Shown here one piece after another: positions 1-11,011 of a stretch of DNA of 35,617 nt. The stretch is from Porphyromonadaceae bacterium (GTDB lineage: Bacteria > Bacteroidota > Bacteroidia > Bacteroidales > Dysgonomonadaceae). The notes beneath the pieces are model-generated. The model did no database searches, was not told where the DNA came from, and saw only the letters and a program-made list of their open reading frames with translations. The stretch spans positions 1-35,617 of the forward strand of contig DPAC01000056.1 in assembly GCA_003517675.1 (NCBI GenBank), written 5' to 3'. How positions within the stretch are numbered: position 1 is the first letter of the stretch; each line of letters begins with the position of its first letter. A program made the translations under genes and the position numbers.

Positions 1-174
1 GCGATGGTGCTTTTCCCGGTCGGTATCCTGCTGCGGCTGCTCTCCTATCCGTTTGAAATGAGGATCAGGAACGACCTGAGAAGTATTGCCCGGCACAGCG
101 AAGAGCTGGCTGGGATCATCCTGAAAGATCATCCCTCTCTGGAGGTAAAAATCGCTCAAAATCAATTCATATAA
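1..174 (+). CDS. C-terminal end of a probable LptF/LptG-family permease (partial)
   Basis: An open frame runs in from the left edge and ends at TAA 172-174, giving about 57 residues. It begins with a hydrophobic stretch ([17 protein letters not shown]) and continues into a charged tail. Bacteroidota LptF/LptG (YjgP/YjgQ) permeases, which help move lipopolysaccharide to the outer membrane, often end in a last membrane helix of this VLFPVGI type and, from memory, often sit directly upstream of ribBA. Only one base separates the stop from the ribBA start, so the two genes are probably co-transcribed and translationally coupled. The family call rests on a short tail and on context; any polytopic membrane protein ending this way would look similar. 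Confidence 0.5.
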   Translation, partial: AMVLFPVGILLRLLSYPFEMRIRNDLRSIARHSEELAGIILKDHPSLEVKIAQNQFI

Positions 175-175
175 A

Positions 176-1396
176 ATGGAAGAAAAAATTATTTTAAACA
201 CGATTGAGGAAGCCATCGAAGAGATTCGTAAGGGCAACTTCATCATTGTGGTGGACGATGAGGACAGAGAGAACGAGGGTGACCTGGTGATCGCTGCCGA
301 ATGCATCACTCCTGAAAAGATCAACTTCATGGAGACGCATGCTCGTGGTCTGATCTGCGCACCAATCACCCGCGAGCGGGCTGAGGAGCTCGATCTCCCC
401 ATGATGGTGTCACATAACACCTCCATTCACTCAACGCCTTTCACGGTTTCCATCGACCTGCTCACACATGGATGCACCACCGGCATCTCAGCATATGACC
501 GGGCACAGACCATCCTGGCCCTCACCCGCAAGGAGACGGCACCCGAGGATTTTGGCCGTCCCGGTCACATCTTCCCGCTAAGGGCTCAGACAAAAGGGGT
601 GCTGCGCCGGGCGGGACATACCGAGGCCGCCATCGATTTTGCACGACTGGCAGGTCTCTACCCGGCGGGGGCCCTCGCAGAGATAAAGAAAGAGGATGGC
701 TCCATGGCACGACTGCCTGAACTGATGGAGATGGCCCGCAACTTCAATCTGAAGATTGTCTCGGTGGCCGACCTGATCAAGTACCGCCTCAAGAGCGAGT
801 CACTGATCGAGCGGGGTGAGTCGGTGCACCTGCCTACCGTCTATGGCGACTTCCGCATGGTGGCTTTTCAGCAGATATCGACCGGACAGGAACATGTGGC
901 CCTGATCAAGGGGGAGTGGGGCGACGGGGAACCACTGCTGGTGCGGGTGCACTCCTCCTGCATGACCGGCGACATCTTCGGATCGATGCGCTGCGAGTGC
1001 GGTGAACAGCTGCACAAGGCCCTTCAGCTGATCGAGAAAGAGGGCAAAGGGGTGCTGGTATATCTCAACCAGGAGGGCCGTGGAATTGGTTTGATGGCCA
1101 AGGCGGCGGCCTACAAGCTGCAGGAGCAGGGCTACGACACCGTCGATGCCAACCTGCATCTCGGCTACCAGGCTGACGAGCGTGACTACGGCGTGGGAGC
1201 GCAGATCCTCCGCAGCCTGGGGGTTAGCAAGATGCGGTTGATGACCAACAACCCCACCAAACGCATCGGCCTGGAGGCCTATGGCCTGGAGGTGGTGGAA
1301 AATGTGCCGCTGGAGATCGAACCCAATTCTTACAACCATTTCTACATGGAGACCAAGAAGAAGCGGATGGGTCACCAGTTGAAAAGCATCAAATAG
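176..1396 (+). CDS. ribBA: Bifunctional 3,4-dihydroxy-2-butanone-4-phosphate synthase / GTP cyclohydrolase II
   Basis: This 406-residue cytoplasmic enzyme supplies both precursors of riboflavin. The N-terminal RibB half (about residues 8-205) turns ribulose 5-phosphate into dihydroxybutanone phosphate and shows the acidic loop [11 protein letters not shown] and the [18 protein letters not shown] segment. The C-terminal RibA half (about 210-400) opens the GTP imidazole ring; it carries the zinc cysteines in [17 protein letters not shown], the catalytic NQEGRGIGL loop and the TNNPTKR GTP-binding segment. Length matches fused RibBA proteins of about 400 residues. The ATG lies one base after the upstream stop. 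No FMN riboswitch is visible, as expected for an internal operon position. All key residues of both halves appear present. Confidence 0.97.
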   Translation: MEEKIILNTIEEAIEEIRKGNFIIVVDDEDRENEGDLVIAAECITPEKINFMETHARGLICAPITRERAEELDLPMMVSHNTSIHSTPFTVSIDLLTHGCTTGISAYDRAQTILALTRKETAPEDFGRPGHIFPLRAQTKGVLRRAGHTEAAIDFARLAGLYPAGALAEIKKEDGSMARLPELMEMARNFNLKIVSVADLIKYRLKSESLIERGESVHLPTVYGDFRMVAFQQISTGQEHVALIKGEWGDGEPLLVRVHSSCMTGDIFGSMRCECGEQLHKALQLIEKEGKGVLVYLNQEGRGIGLMAKAAAYKLQEQGYDTVDANLHLGYQADERDYGVGAQILRSLGVSKMRLMTNNPTKRIGLEAYGLEVVENVPLEIEPNSYNHFYMETKKKRMGHQLKSIK

Positions 1397-1403
1397 CAAA
1401 AGC

Positions 1404-1426
1404 GTGATGAGAACGCCGCTCATCAC
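1404..1426 (+). other. Short hairpin downstream of ribBA
   Basis: GTGATGAG at 1404-1411 pairs perfectly with CTCATCAC at 1419-1426 around a 7-base loop, just after the ribBA stop. No T-run follows (CCCTTTCC), so it is not a classical intrinsic terminator. It may stabilise the 3' end of the ribBA message or separate it from rmuC. Confidence 0.35.
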
Positions 1427-1468
1427 CCCTTTCCGGCGGCGGAGTGAGAGACATGAGAGGAACAGGAT

Positions 1469-2725
1469 ATGGAGTTGCTTTATCTTCTGATCGGTTTTGT
1501 GGCGGGAGGCCTGATTGCCTGGGTCATGGCCACGCTCTTTACGCGGACGAAAATGATCCCGAAAGGCGACCATGATCTGCTTGAAGAGAAGAACCAGGCG
1601 CTGCACCGCTCCCTGGCGACCGTCACCGCCGAGAACAGGGCTATGATGGAGAAGCTGGAGAACCAGAAGAGTGAGATCGCGGCCCTGCACAAGCAGTTCA
1701 ACCTCGAGTTCGAACAGATTGCCAGCAGGATCATGGAGGAGAAAAGTGAACGGTTCACCCGCCAGAACAGAGAGAACATCGACACCATCCTGAAGCCGCT
1801 GGAGGAGAACATCGACCGCTTTCGCAGAAAGGTGGAGGAGGTATATGTCACCGAGGCCAAGGAGCGCTTTTCGCTGGGTGAGGAGGTGAAGAAACTGCGG
1901 GAACTGAACGATCGGCTCAGCACCGAGGCGGTCAACCTGACCAATGCCCTGAAAGGCAACAGCAAGACGCAGGGCGACTGGGGACAGATGATCCTGGAGA
2001 ACATCCTGGAACGCTCCGGGCTGGTAAAGGGACGCGAGTATTTCGTGCAGGAGTTCCTGCGCGATACCGACGGCAACACCCTCACCAATGAGCAGGGCAG
2101 TCGCATGCAGCCGGATGTGATCATCGCCTACCCTGACGAGCGGCGGGTGATCATCGACGCCAAGGTGTCGCTCACCGCCTACACCAACTATGTAGGCAGC
2201 AACGACCCGGAAGAGCAGCAGCGGCTGATCGCCGACCACCTTCGCTCCGTGCGGCGCCACATCGATGAGCTGAGTCGCAAGAGCTACCAGGAGTACGCAC
2301 AGTCACTCGACTTTGTGATGATGTTCATCCCCAATGAGCCGGCCTACCTACTGGCATTGCAGCATGAGGAGTCGCTCTGGCAGTATGCCTATGAGAGGAA
2401 GATCCTGCTGATCAGTCCCACCAACCTGATCGCCGCCCTCAAGCTGATTTCCGATCTCTGGAAACGGGAGTACCAGAACCGCAACGCCATCGAGATCGCC
2501 GAACGGGGTGCCGCTCTCTACGACAAGCTGGTCAACTTTGTCAGCTCCCTCACCGAGATCGACCTCCACCTCGACCGGGCACGCCGCAGCTACGACAGCG
2601 CCTATGGACAGCTCAAGTCGGGGAAGGGAAACCTGATCGGACAGGCGGAGAAGCTCCGCGAGCTGGGCGTCAAGGCGAAGAAATCACTCCCTTCCTCGCT
2701 TACCGACGAAGCAGACGAACTATAA
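1469..2725 (+). CDS. rmuC: DNA recombination protein RmuC homologue
   Basis: The 418-residue product has one N-terminal membrane segment (about residues 2-24), a long charged coiled coil (about 35-160) and a C-terminal RmuC domain. Within that domain are [17 protein letters not shown] and [22 protein letters not shown], the D...IDAKV pattern of a PD-(D/E)XK-like nuclease fold. RmuC proteins limit recombination at inverted repeats; their biochemical activity is poorly defined. The ATG at 1469 places the hydrophobic anchor at the N-terminus, as usual in the family, and length is typical. It is 72 bases downstream of ribBA in the same direction, with a hairpin between. Confidence 0.93.
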   Translation: MELLYLLIGFVAGGLIAWVMATLFTRTKMIPKGDHDLLEEKNQALHRSLATVTAENRAMMEKLENQKSEIAALHKQFNLEFEQIASRIMEEKSERFTRQNRENIDTILKPLEENIDRFRRKVEEVYVTEAKERFSLGEEVKKLRELNDRLSTEAVNLTNALKGNSKTQGDWGQMILENILERSGLVKGREYFVQEFLRDTDGNTLTNEQGSRMQPDVIIAYPDERRVIIDAKVSLTAYTNYVGSNDPEEQQRLIADHLRSVRRHIDELSRKSYQEYAQSLDFVMMFIPNEPAYLLALQHEESLWQYAYERKILLISPTNLIAALKLISDLWKREYQNRNAIEIAERGAALYDKLVNFVSSLTEIDLHLDRARRSYDSAYGQLKSGKGNLIGQAEKLRELGVKAKKSLPSSLTDEADEL

Positions 2726-2789
2726 ACAGGAAAAGCTGAAAAATAGAAACAAAGGTTGATCGCTAATAACTATTCATAATGAAATAACC

Positions 2790-3977
<1,188 letters not shown>

Positions 3978-3988
3978 CAACCCCAACC

Positions 3989-4052
3989 GCTGTCCGCTGA
4001 CTCCTTCAGCTCAAAAAGCTGATCACTGCAAGCTGACCGCTGAAAGCTCAAA
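3989..4052 (+). repeat. Degenerate heptamer repeats between kbl and tdh
   Basis: Seven-base units related to GCTGAMC recur. From 4018 to 4052 five units are in exact register (GCTGATC, ACTGCAA, GCTGACC, GCTGAAA, GCTCAAA). Two more (GCTGTCC, GCTGACT) stand at 3989-4002, one base out of phase. The run ends three bases before the tdh start codon and fills most of the intergenic space. Confidence 0.6.
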
Positions 4053-4055
4053 ATT

Positions 4056-5078
4056 ATGAAAGCACTGGTAAAATTGCGTCCGGAGAAAGGTATCTGGATG
4101 GAAGAGGTTCCCGTTCCCTCCATCGGGGTGAATGACGTACTCATCAAAATTAAAAAGACATCGATCTGTGGCACCGATCTGCACATTTACAAGTGGGACG
4201 ACTGGTCGCAGCGAACCATCAGGACACCCATGACCATCGGTCACGAGTACGTGGGTGAGATTGTGGATATGGGCAGTGGGGTGGAGAACCTGAAAGTGGG
4301 CGACCGTGTAACGGGCGAGGGACACATCGCCTGCGGACACTGTCGCAACTGTCGCCGCGGCAAACTCCACGTTTGCGAGAACAGCATCGGGGTGGGAGTA
4401 AACCGGGATGGTGCCTTTGCTGAATATCTCTCCCTGCCGGCAGCCAACGTGGTGAAGCTCGACCCGCGTATTCCCGATGAGATCGCCTCCATCATGGACC
4501 CCTTTGGTAATGCCACCCATACCGCTCTCTCTTTCCCGCTGATTGCAGAGGATGTGCTGATCACAGGGGCGGGACTGATCGGCAGCATGGCCACCGCTAT
4601 CTGTCGCTTTGCCGGCGCACGTTACATCGTGGTGAGCGACCTGAGTGACTACCGTCTCGGGATCGCCCGCAAGATGGGAGCCACCCTCACCGTGAACCCC
4701 TCGAAAGGAGAGACCATAGCCCAGGCAGTGCAGAAGCTGGGCATGCGCGGTTTCGATGTGGGATTGGAGATGTCTGGTTCACCGGCAGGCTTCCGCGAGA
4801 TGATCGATAACATGTACAACGGCTCCAAGATCTCACTGCTGGGTCTCCTGCCCAACAATACCACGGTGGACTGGAACGAGATTATCTTCAAGGCACTCAC
4901 CCTGAAAGGAATTTACGGGCGGGAGATGTGGGAGACCTGGTATCAGATGGAACAGATGATCATCTCCGGCATCGACCTGACCCCCATCATCACTCACCGT
5001 TTCCATGTGGATGACTACCAGCAGGGGTTTGATGTGATGGAGAGCGGTTTGTGTGGCAAGGTGATCCTTAGCTGGTAG
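4056..5078 (+). CDS. tdh: L-threonine 3-dehydrogenase (zinc, medium-chain)
   Basis: This 340-residue NAD-dependent zinc dehydrogenase oxidises L-threonine to 2-amino-3-ketobutyrate, the substrate of the upstream Kbl. The catalytic zinc ligands are in place (C38 in SICGTD; H63 and E64 in GHEYVGE), as are the four structural-zinc cysteines C93, C96, C99 and C107. The nucleotide-binding fold shows [11 protein letters not shown]. Length is essentially that of E. coli Tdh (341 residues). Pairing with kbl makes threonine rather than sorbitol the likely substrate. Translation starts immediately after a heptamer repeat block, so there is little room for a normal leader; co-transcription with kbl is expected. 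Confidence 0.95.
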   Translation: MKALVKLRPEKGIWMEEVPVPSIGVNDVLIKIKKTSICGTDLHIYKWDDWSQRTIRTPMTIGHEYVGEIVDMGSGVENLKVGDRVTGEGHIACGHCRNCRRGKLHVCENSIGVGVNRDGAFAEYLSLPAANVVKLDPRIPDEIASIMDPFGNATHTALSFPLIAEDVLITGAGLIGSMATAICRFAGARYIVVSDLSDYRLGIARKMGATLTVNPSKGETIAQAVQKLGMRGFDVGLEMSGSPAGFREMIDNMYNGSKISLLGLLPNNTTVDWNEIIFKALTLKGIYGREMWETWYQMEQMIISGIDLTPIITHRFHVDDYQQGFDVMESGLCGKVILSW

Positions 5079-5100
5079 TGAAAATAAATATTTTAATTGT

Positions 5101-5589
5101 ATGAAACAACTGATTATATTGCGACACGGCAAAGCCGAAAAGGATACCATGGCCAAGGATGACTTTGACCGGGCGCTTACGGAGAGAGGTCAGAAAAATG
5201 CACGGGCAATGGGTGAATACATTGGCAGCCGTGCAGGTAAGCCGGACCTGATACTGAGCTCATCGGCCAGAAGAGCACACGAGACCGCCATCCTGGCAGC
5301 CCAGGGAGTGGGTTATCCCGAGGAGATGATCCAGACGGATCAGAACCTCTATTTCGCACCGGCCACCTGGATCCTCAACAACCTCTCCAAGCTGCCCGAT
5401 AGCGTGGAGAGCTGCCTTTACGTGGGGCATAACCCCGGTGTGACCGACCTGATCAATGAGCTGGGGGTGCGCCTCGACAGCCTCCCCACCGCCTCTGCGG
5501 TCTGCTTCGAGTTCCAGCTCGATGGCTGGATGGATATCGCACCTGAAAAAGCCAATTTCCGGTGGATCAAACTGGCGCGCGAGCTCTGA
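5101..5589 (+). CDS. SixA-type histidine phosphatase
   Basis: A 162-residue histidine phosphatase-superfamily (phosphoglycerate mutase-like) protein. The catalytic motif is LRHGKAEKD with phospho-accepting His9; the second catalytic histidine is His110 in YVGHNPGV, and ARRAHETA (near 56-63) supplies the usual arginine. The size matches SixA, which in E. coli acts on phosphohistidine proteins; the actual substrate cannot be told from sequence. It starts 22 bases after tdh in the same direction and may share its transcript. It converges with the minus-strand transporter gene, leaving 25 bases between the stops and no clear terminator. Confidence 0.85.
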   Translation: MKQLIILRHGKAEKDTMAKDDFDRALTERGQKNARAMGEYIGSRAGKPDLILSSSARRAHETAILAAQGVGYPEEMIQTDQNLYFAPATWILNNLSKLPDSVESCLYVGHNPGVTDLINELGVRLDSLPTASAVCFEFQLDGWMDIAPEKANFRWIKLAREL

Positions 5590-5614
5590 TCACTGATCAT
5601 CCTGATCCCTTGCG

Positions 5615-6799
5615 CTATATCGTGCTGAAGAGCATCCAGGCGATCAGCAGGGTGAGCAGGATATTGAAGGTCTGCGCCGTCAGGAAAGACCAGATATATT
5701 TGGTGTTTTCCTTTTTGAAGATATAACGGAAGTCGGTCTCAAGGCCGATGCTGACAAAGGCGAGCGAGAAGAGCAGCTCGCGCGCTCCCTTGTTGGCCAC
5801 TTTCGACAGCTCCTTACCGGTCTCCAGGTCGAATGCAAAACTGAAGAGCAGCGACGCTGCTATGAAGCCCAGCACAAACTTGGGAAAACGATCCCATAGC
5901 ACACTTCCCGAGGGACGGATGTCGCTGTTGGTGCCCCTGTAGGACCAATAGATGGAGATGGCAAAGGCAGCCACCCCCAGCAGCACGTTCTGTGCCGATT
6001 TGATGATCACGCTGTATTTCTCTGCCGTCTCACCGATGAACTTGCCGGAGGCAACCACCGCTGCCGTGGTGTCGATGGTGCCGCCCAGCCAGGCTCCTGC
6101 CACCTCCTCGCTCATGCCGATCCATTGAGCCAGCCAAGGGAGGAGATACATCATCGGGATGGCGATGATCAGCACCAGCGAGATCACGAATGAGAGCTTC
6201 CTGGGATCGCCCTTCATCGCACCGCTGGTGGCTACCGCCGCCGAGACGCCACAGATGGAGACCGCGCTGGAGAGCAGGATCGACATCTCTTTGTCGATAT
6301 GAAACAGCCGACTGGCAACCCAGAAGCTGAAGTACCACACCGAGAGCACCACGATCACCGCCTGCACCATCCCGAGTGAGCCGGCCACCATGATCTGCTG
6401 GAAGAAGATGGAGCTGCCCAGGATCACCAGGCCCGCTTTGATGTAGTATTCGCTGCGGGCAGCCGGTGCCAGCCACTTGGGCAGGCCGATGGTGTTGCGG
6501 ATCAGCAGACCGATGATCACGGCGAAGAAGACCGATTCGAAGCCGGTGCTCTTGATGAAAGGGATGCCGGTGAGCGTTCGGGAGAGCCAGGCCAACAGGA
6601 AGATGATCGCGAACGATAAGAGAAAGCGTCCATTCACTTTGTTGCCCATGAAGATGTAGCCCAACCATGCCAGTAGCGCTACAACGACCGACACAGCAGC
6701 GTAATGATTCATCACCGATGGGAAAAAGATCACGAGTAAGAGGATTGCACCACCGATGATGGTGGCTATCCAATCTTCATTTTTGAATGATTTTAACAT
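5615..6799 (-). CDS. YeiH/UPF0324 family membrane protein (putative sulfate exporter family)
   Basis: This 394-residue protein has about ten hydrophobic segments along its whole length, so it is a polytopic inner-membrane protein. Family-like parts include FFAVIIGLLIRNTIGLP, the glycine- and serine-rich SSAVSICGVSAAVATSGA, GAWLGGTIDTTAAVVASGK and, near the C-terminus, SLAFVSIGLETDFR. These fit the YeiH/UPF0324 family, commonly labelled putative sulfate exporters; the transported substrate is not established. It is read away from the outer-membrane protein gene at 7080 and shares a 280-base intergenic region with it. A TAnnTTTG box on the minus strand lies 73 bases upstream of its ATG. Confidence 0.88.
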   Translation of the reverse strand: MLKSFKNEDWIATIIGGAILLLVIFFPSVMNHYAAVSVVVALLAWLGYIFMGNKVNGRFLLSFAIIFLLAWLSRTLTGIPFIKSTGFESVFFAVIIGLLIRNTIGLPKWLAPAARSEYYIKAGLVILGSSIFFQQIMVAGSLGMVQAVIVVLSVWYFSFWVASRLFHIDKEMSILLSSAVSICGVSAAVATSGAMKGDPRKLSFVISLVLIIAIPMMYLLPWLAQWIGMSEEVAGAWLGGTIDTTAAVVASGKFIGETAEKYSVIIKSAQNVLLGVAAFAISIYWSYRGTNSDIRPSGSVLWDRFPKFVLGFIAASLLFSFAFDLETGKELSKVANKGARELLFSLAFVSIGLETDFRYIFKKENTKYIWSFLTAQTFNILLTLLIAWMLFSTI

Positions 6800-6872
6800 A
6801 AATTGCCGGTTTAGTTCCCACTGTTGCAGGGTAGGGTATGGATCTCTTGTATGATTTTTTGAATGATGGACA

Positions 6873-6880
6873 CAAAAGTA
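6873..6880 (-). promoter_or_regulatory. Candidate -7 box for the YeiH-family gene
   Basis: Read on the minus strand this is TACTTTTG, a full match to the Bacteroidota -7 consensus TAnnTTTG, 73 bases upstream of the start at 6799. No good -33 TTTG is seen 19-21 bases further upstream, so support is moderate. A long A/T tract flanks it. Confidence 0.4.
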
Positions 6881-6992
6881 AAAAAAAATAAATATAATAA
6901 AGCTGTTTATCTCTTTTATTCCGCTCCCCTGTTGACATTGCTCTGCTAAAGAAGGCGATTGGTCGATAAAACCGCTTTGTTTATCTATTTCA

Positions 6993-7024
6993 TTTGTCAG
7001 AGGCTGTGACAGGCGCTATTTTTG
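6993..7024 (+). promoter_or_regulatory. Consensus Bacteroidota promoter for the outer-membrane protein operon
   Basis: TTTG at 6993-6996, a 20-base spacer, then TATTTTTG at 7017-7024 matches both boxes of the Bacteroides primary sigma promoter with ideal spacing. Transcription would start near 7030, leaving a leader of about 50 bases before the ATG at 7080. Confidence 0.75.
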
Positions 7025-7079
7025 TGACGTGATCCAGTTTATTCGAGTCATTCACTGATCAACTATTTATTGAAAGAAA

Positions 7080-9875
7080 ATGAAAAAGATAGCCCTCACC
7101 CTCTTCACGATTATCGCTACCGTACTCTCTCTATCTCTACAGGCACAGACTGTACAGGCACAGAGTGGTAATAGCATTTCCGGCAGGCTCATCGACAAGG
7201 ATAGCGAAGAGCCGGTGCCACTGGCCAATGTACGCATCCTGCGGCAGAGCGACAGCACTTTCGTGACCGGCAAGGAAAGTGATGAGAATGGCCGATTCAT
7301 CATCCCGGTCAGCCGGGGCAACTATATTGTACAGATCTCCTACATCGGCTATCAAAACGAATACCGCAATGTGCAGGTGACCACTGAACAACCCAGCGTG
7401 CAGCTGGGTAACATTACCCTTAGCAGTGACAACATCCTGCTCTCTGAAACGGTAGTGACAGCCAAGGCACCCGAGATCGTCGTCAGGGGTGATACCCTGG
7501 AATACAATGCCGACTCCTATAAGGTGACCGAGAGTGCCGTGGTGGAGGATCTGCTCAAGAAGATGCCGGGTGTGGAGATCGATGCGGAAGGAAAGATCAC
7601 GGTCAATGGCAAGGAGATCACCAAGATACTGGTCGATGGGGAAGAGTTCTTCAGTGACGATCCCAAAGTGGCATCAAAGAATCTACCTGCCAAGATGGTC
7701 GATAAACTACAGGTGCTGGAAAGAAGGTCGGAACAGGCGCAGATGACCGGATTCGACGATGGGGAGGAGGAGAACGTGATCAACCTGACTGTTCGTCCCG
7801 GCATGAAAGAGGGTCTTTTCGGCAATGCCTTTGCCGGTTATGGAAGCAAGGAGCGCTACGAAGGGAACGCCATGGTCAACTACATGAAAGACAAGGATCA
7901 GTACACCTTTATCGGGGGAATCAACAATACGAATAATGCCGGTTTTTCGGATCTGGCATCTTCCATGTTTGGCGGCATGGGCGGTCGCGGTGGTCGTGGG
8001 CGCATGTTTGGCGGACAGGACGGCATTTCCACTTCGGCCAATGTGGGGGGGAATTTCACCAAGCAGTTCACGCCTGAATTAAAATTGGGAGGCAACATCC
8101 GCTATGGATATACCGATAACAATATCCTGTCGGAGGTATTTACCCAAAACATACTCAGTGTCGGTAATACGCTGGAGCAAGAGAGCAATCGTGTGAACAG
8201 CAAAAGTCAGAATTTCAATATGGATCTCAGACTGGAATGGGAACCCGATTCCATCACAAGGGTCATTTTCCGCCCAAGGGTATCTTTTTACGACAACAGA
8301 CGCGATGAAACGGGCGACTTTTTCACTGCCAGTGAGATGACCGGCGATACCATTAACTATGGTGCGTCGGACTATTTTTCTGAAGGAGAGGGGAAGGATT
8401 TATCATTCAATCTCGATGCAAGTCGTGAGTTGGGTAAAGAGGGCAGGATATTGAGCGTACAGCTGAGGGGGCAGACAGGGGACTCCGACAACAGCGGGAC
8501 AAGTGTTTCCGGCACCTATTACAATGGTACGCGACCCGATGATATGATCGATCAGCGTTTCACCAACGCCAGCAACAATCAGTCGTGGCGGGGTTATCTC
8601 TCCTATGTGGAGCCGTTGGGTGACAGCCACTTCCTGCAGCTGGCCTATCGGTATCAGCAGAACAGGTCGGAGTCGGACAAGGATACCCGCACCAGGGATG
8701 ACGCGGGGAACTACACCATCCTCGACACCCTTTACAGCAAGCGACTGGAGAACAATTTTGTGGAACAGGAGATCGAAGCCAACTTCAAGGGAGTGAGGGA
8801 GAACTACGACTACATGTTCGGCTTCTCCATGCAACCCTCCTCTTCCCGCAGCAAGACTTTTATCGGTGATAAGATGATCTACGATGGAAAGCAGAATGTA
8901 ATCAACTATGCACCCATGGCCCAGCTCAACTACCGCTGGAGCCGCACACACAACCTGCGCCTCCGTTATTTAGGCGACACCGACCAGCCGTCGCTCTCAC
9001 AGCTCTCTCCGGTGGTGGATGTCTCCAACCCGCTGAACATCAGCTACGGTAACCCGGACCTGAAGCCCTCGTTCGAGCATCGTCTCAACATCCGCTACCA
9101 GAAGTCAAATCCGGAAAAAGCCAGCTCATTTGCAACTTTTGTCAACTTTGGTTATATGACCAATGATATTGTGTCATCCACCTTTACAGATGTCACTACC
9201 GGTCGCAAGGAGACAACCTACAGGAACGTGGCAGGAAACTGGAACGCGAACGGGCGGATGATGCTCAATATACCTTTGAGAAATATCAAGTTCTCCATTT
9301 TCAATATGTCTTTCGCCAGCTACAGCAATACCAATGGCTTCTCCAACGACGAAAAGAACACCAACAAGCGGATATCACTTTCGGAGGTGCTGGGTCTCAA
9401 CTACCGCTCCGACCAGTTTGATTTTGCCATAAGGGGCAATGTGAACTACAACAACGTGACCAACAGCCTGGAGGCGCAGCAGGATCAGAACTACCTCAAT
9501 TACGGCGGCAATGCCAGAACCACGGTCTATCTGCCATGGGATCTGACCCTGGAAAGTGATGTCAACTACTCCACCAACTCTGGCTATTCCGATGGTTATG
9601 AACAAAACGAATGGCTCTGGAACGCTTCTCTTCAGAAGACGTTGTTTAAACAAAAGAACGGCACCATTCGTTTCAAGATATATGATATCCTGCAACAACG
9701 AAGCAACATCAACAGAAGTGTGACATCCAACTATATTCGTGATACAACGACGAACACGCTCACAAGTTATTTCATGGTGCATTTCATCTATCGGTTCAAT
9801 ATCTTCAAAGGGGGTGCCACGCAAAGTGATATGATGCAGGGGAGAGGTTCCGGAAGATTTCACGGAGATCACTGA
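7080..9875 (+). CDS. TonB-receptor-like outer-membrane beta-barrel protein with carboxypeptidase-like domain
   Basis: The 931-residue protein has a signal peptide (cleavage near QAQ-TVQAQ), an N-terminal carboxypeptidase-D-like regulatory domain (about 32-115, ISGRLIDKDSEEPVPLANVRIL), a TonB-plug-like segment (about 125-240, with VVEDLLKKMPGVEIDAEGKI and KILVDGEEFFSDDP) and a long C-terminal beta-barrel rich in alternating aromatic and polar strands. This matches the Bacteroidota outer-membrane beta-barrel family (OMP_b-brl_3), related to TonB receptors but lacking a SusD partner. A glycine/arginine-rich stretch (FGGMGGRGGRGRMFGG, near 295-310) is probably a surface loop. It is the first gene of a likely operon with a histidine kinase and response regulator. 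The ligand is unknown. Confidence 0.88.
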   Translation: MKKIALTLFTIIATVLSLSLQAQTVQAQSGNSISGRLIDKDSEEPVPLANVRILRQSDSTFVTGKESDENGRFIIPVSRGNYIVQISYIGYQNEYRNVQVTTEQPSVQLGNITLSSDNILLSETVVTAKAPEIVVRGDTLEYNADSYKVTESAVVEDLLKKMPGVEIDAEGKITVNGKEITKILVDGEEFFSDDPKVASKNLPAKMVDKLQVLERRSEQAQMTGFDDGEEENVINLTVRPGMKEGLFGNAFAGYGSKERYEGNAMVNYMKDKDQYTFIGGINNTNNAGFSDLASSMFGGMGGRGGRGRMFGGQDGISTSANVGGNFTKQFTPELKLGGNIRYGYTDNNILSEVFTQNILSVGNTLEQESNRVNSKSQNFNMDLRLEWEPDSITRVIFRPRVSFYDNRRDETGDFFTASEMTGDTINYGASDYFSEGEGKDLSFNLDASRELGKEGRILSVQLRGQTGDSDNSGTSVSGTYYNGTRPDDMIDQRFTNASNNQSWRGYLSYVEPLGDSHFLQLAYRYQQNRSESDKDTRTRDDAGNYTILDTLYSKRLENNFVEQEIEANFKGVRENYDYMFGFSMQPSSSRSKTFIGDKMIYDGKQNVINYAPMAQLNYRWSRTHNLRLRYLGDTDQPSLSQLSPVVDVSNPLNISYGNPDLKPSFEHRLNIRYQKSNPEKASSFATFVNFGYMTNDIVSSTFTDVTTGRKETTYRNVAGNWNANGRMMLNIPLRNIKFSIFNMSFASYSNTNGFSNDEKNTNKRISLSEVLGLNYRSDQFDFAIRGNVNYNNVTNSLEAQQDQNYLNYGGNARTTVYLPWDLTLESDVNYSTNSGYSDGYEQNEWLWNASLQKTLFKQKNGTIRFKIYDILQQRSNINRSVTSNYIRDTTTNTLTSYFMVHFIYRFNIFKGGATQSDMMQGRGSGRFHGDH

Positions 9876-9907
9876 AGAGATCATAACGATTAAATCACAA
9901 TGTCACT

Positions 9908-11011
9908 ATGAGTCATACATTGAAGCCAAAACCGAGAAATAGCTGGAACAATATATTTATCCACCTGCTGTTATGGGGAGTAATTTTTATTCTCCCTTAC
10001 TTTTTTATGGATTCTGAGCGGGTGTTTACCTGGCGTCCGTTCTTACGCTCCATCCCCGAGATGATCGGGTTTATGCTGGTCTTCTATCTGAATTATTTTT
10101 TGCTGATAGACAGCTTGTTACACAAGGGAAAGACCCGTGCCTTTATCCTCTCCAATCTGTTGCTCATCATCACTGTCTCTTTTCTGATGCATTACGGCAG
10201 GGGACTTTTTGAGTATCTCCTCCCCGAATTGAGGCCCAGATGGCGTGGCAGACATCCCAATTCCTTCCCCTGGTTGTTTATTGTCCGCAATTCCACCTCC
10301 CTCTTTTTAATGATGGGATTGAGTGTGGCCCTGAAAATGACGGTACGGTGGTTTGAGGTGGACAATGAGCGCAAGGAGTTGGCGAAAGCAAAATCAGAAG
10401 CGGAACTGCAGAACCTGAAGAACCAGATCAATCCGCATTTTTTGCTCAATACGCTCAACAATATCTATGCCCTTATCGAGTTTAACCCTCCAAAGGCGCA
10501 ACAGGCCGTGGTGGAATTAAGCAAAATGTTGCGACACCTGTTGTATGATAACAATCAGACCTACGTACCGTTGCGCCAGGAAGCGGAATTCATGCAAAAC
10601 TACATCGAGCTGATGCGCATAAGGCTGGCGGATCATGTGAAGCTCACCACCGATTTTTCCTATGCCCAAACGGGAAATACGCTCATTTCTCCGCTTATTT
10701 TCATATCTTTGATCGAAAATGCGTTCAAGCATGGTGTCAGCGGTGATAAACCATCGTTTATTGACATCTCGCTGAAAGAACATCCCGATGGCAAGGTTGA
10801 GTTTGTCTGCAGGAACAGCTATTTTCCCAAATCGGATGATGATAAAAGTGGCAGCGGCATCGGACTGGAGCTGGTGAAAAAAAGGCTGGAGCTGCTTTAT
10901 CCGGACAGCTACCTGTTGCACACGACCATTGAGGAGGATGTTTACTCCACCGTGCTGATCATTGATACAAAAAAACAACAGGATGATACTAAACTGCTGG
11001 ATCGTGGATGA
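9908..11011 (+). CDS. LytS/YehU-type sensor histidine kinase
   Basis: A 367-residue inner-membrane kinase. The N-terminal part (about 15-145) has four hydrophobic segments and no large sensor domain. A short helical linker (150-172) leads to the His_kinase domain with QINPHFLLNTLNNIYAL, where His177 is the expected phospho-acceptor, and a C-terminal ATPase with the N-box LIENAFKHG and the glycine-rich GSGIGLELVKKRL. This is the LytS/YehU class, which pairs with LytTR regulators. It begins 32 bases after the outer-membrane protein gene and its end overlaps the response regulator start by 29 bases, so the three genes are probably translated from one message. The signal sensed is unknown; membrane helices or the neighbouring barrel protein may matter (inference). 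Confidence 0.92.
   Translation: MSHTLKPKPRNSWNNIFIHLLLWGVIFILPYFFMDSERVFTWRPFLRSIPEMIGFMLVFYLNYFLLIDSLLHKGKTRAFILSNLLLIITVSFLMHYGRGLFEYLLPELRPRWRGRHPNSFPWLFIVRNSTSLFLMMGLSVALKMTVRWFEVDNERKELAKAKSEAELQNLKNQINPHFLLNTLNNIYALIEFNPPKAQQAVVELSKMLRHLLYDNNQTYVPLRQEAEFMQNYIELMRIRLADHVKLTTDFSYAQTGNTLISPLIFISLIENAFKHGVSGDKPSFIDISLKEHPDGKVEFVCRNSYFPKSDDDKSGSGIGLELVKKRLELLYPDSYLLHTTIEEDVYSTVLIIDTKKQQDDTKLLDRG

Noticed and set aside
1404..1426. Hairpin after ribBA as a full rho-independent terminator
   Set aside because: Stem is only 8 bp and no U-run follows; recorded as a hairpin only.
1480..2124. Minus-strand frame of 214 codons opposite rmuC
   Set aside because: Serine/arginine-rich translation typical of antisense of a glutamate/leucine-rich coiled coil; not a gene.
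800..2260. Long minus-strand frame (486 codons) opposite ribBA and rmuC
   Set aside because: It lies opposite two clearly real genes in G/C-rich DNA and its translation has no family-like motifs; a shadow frame.
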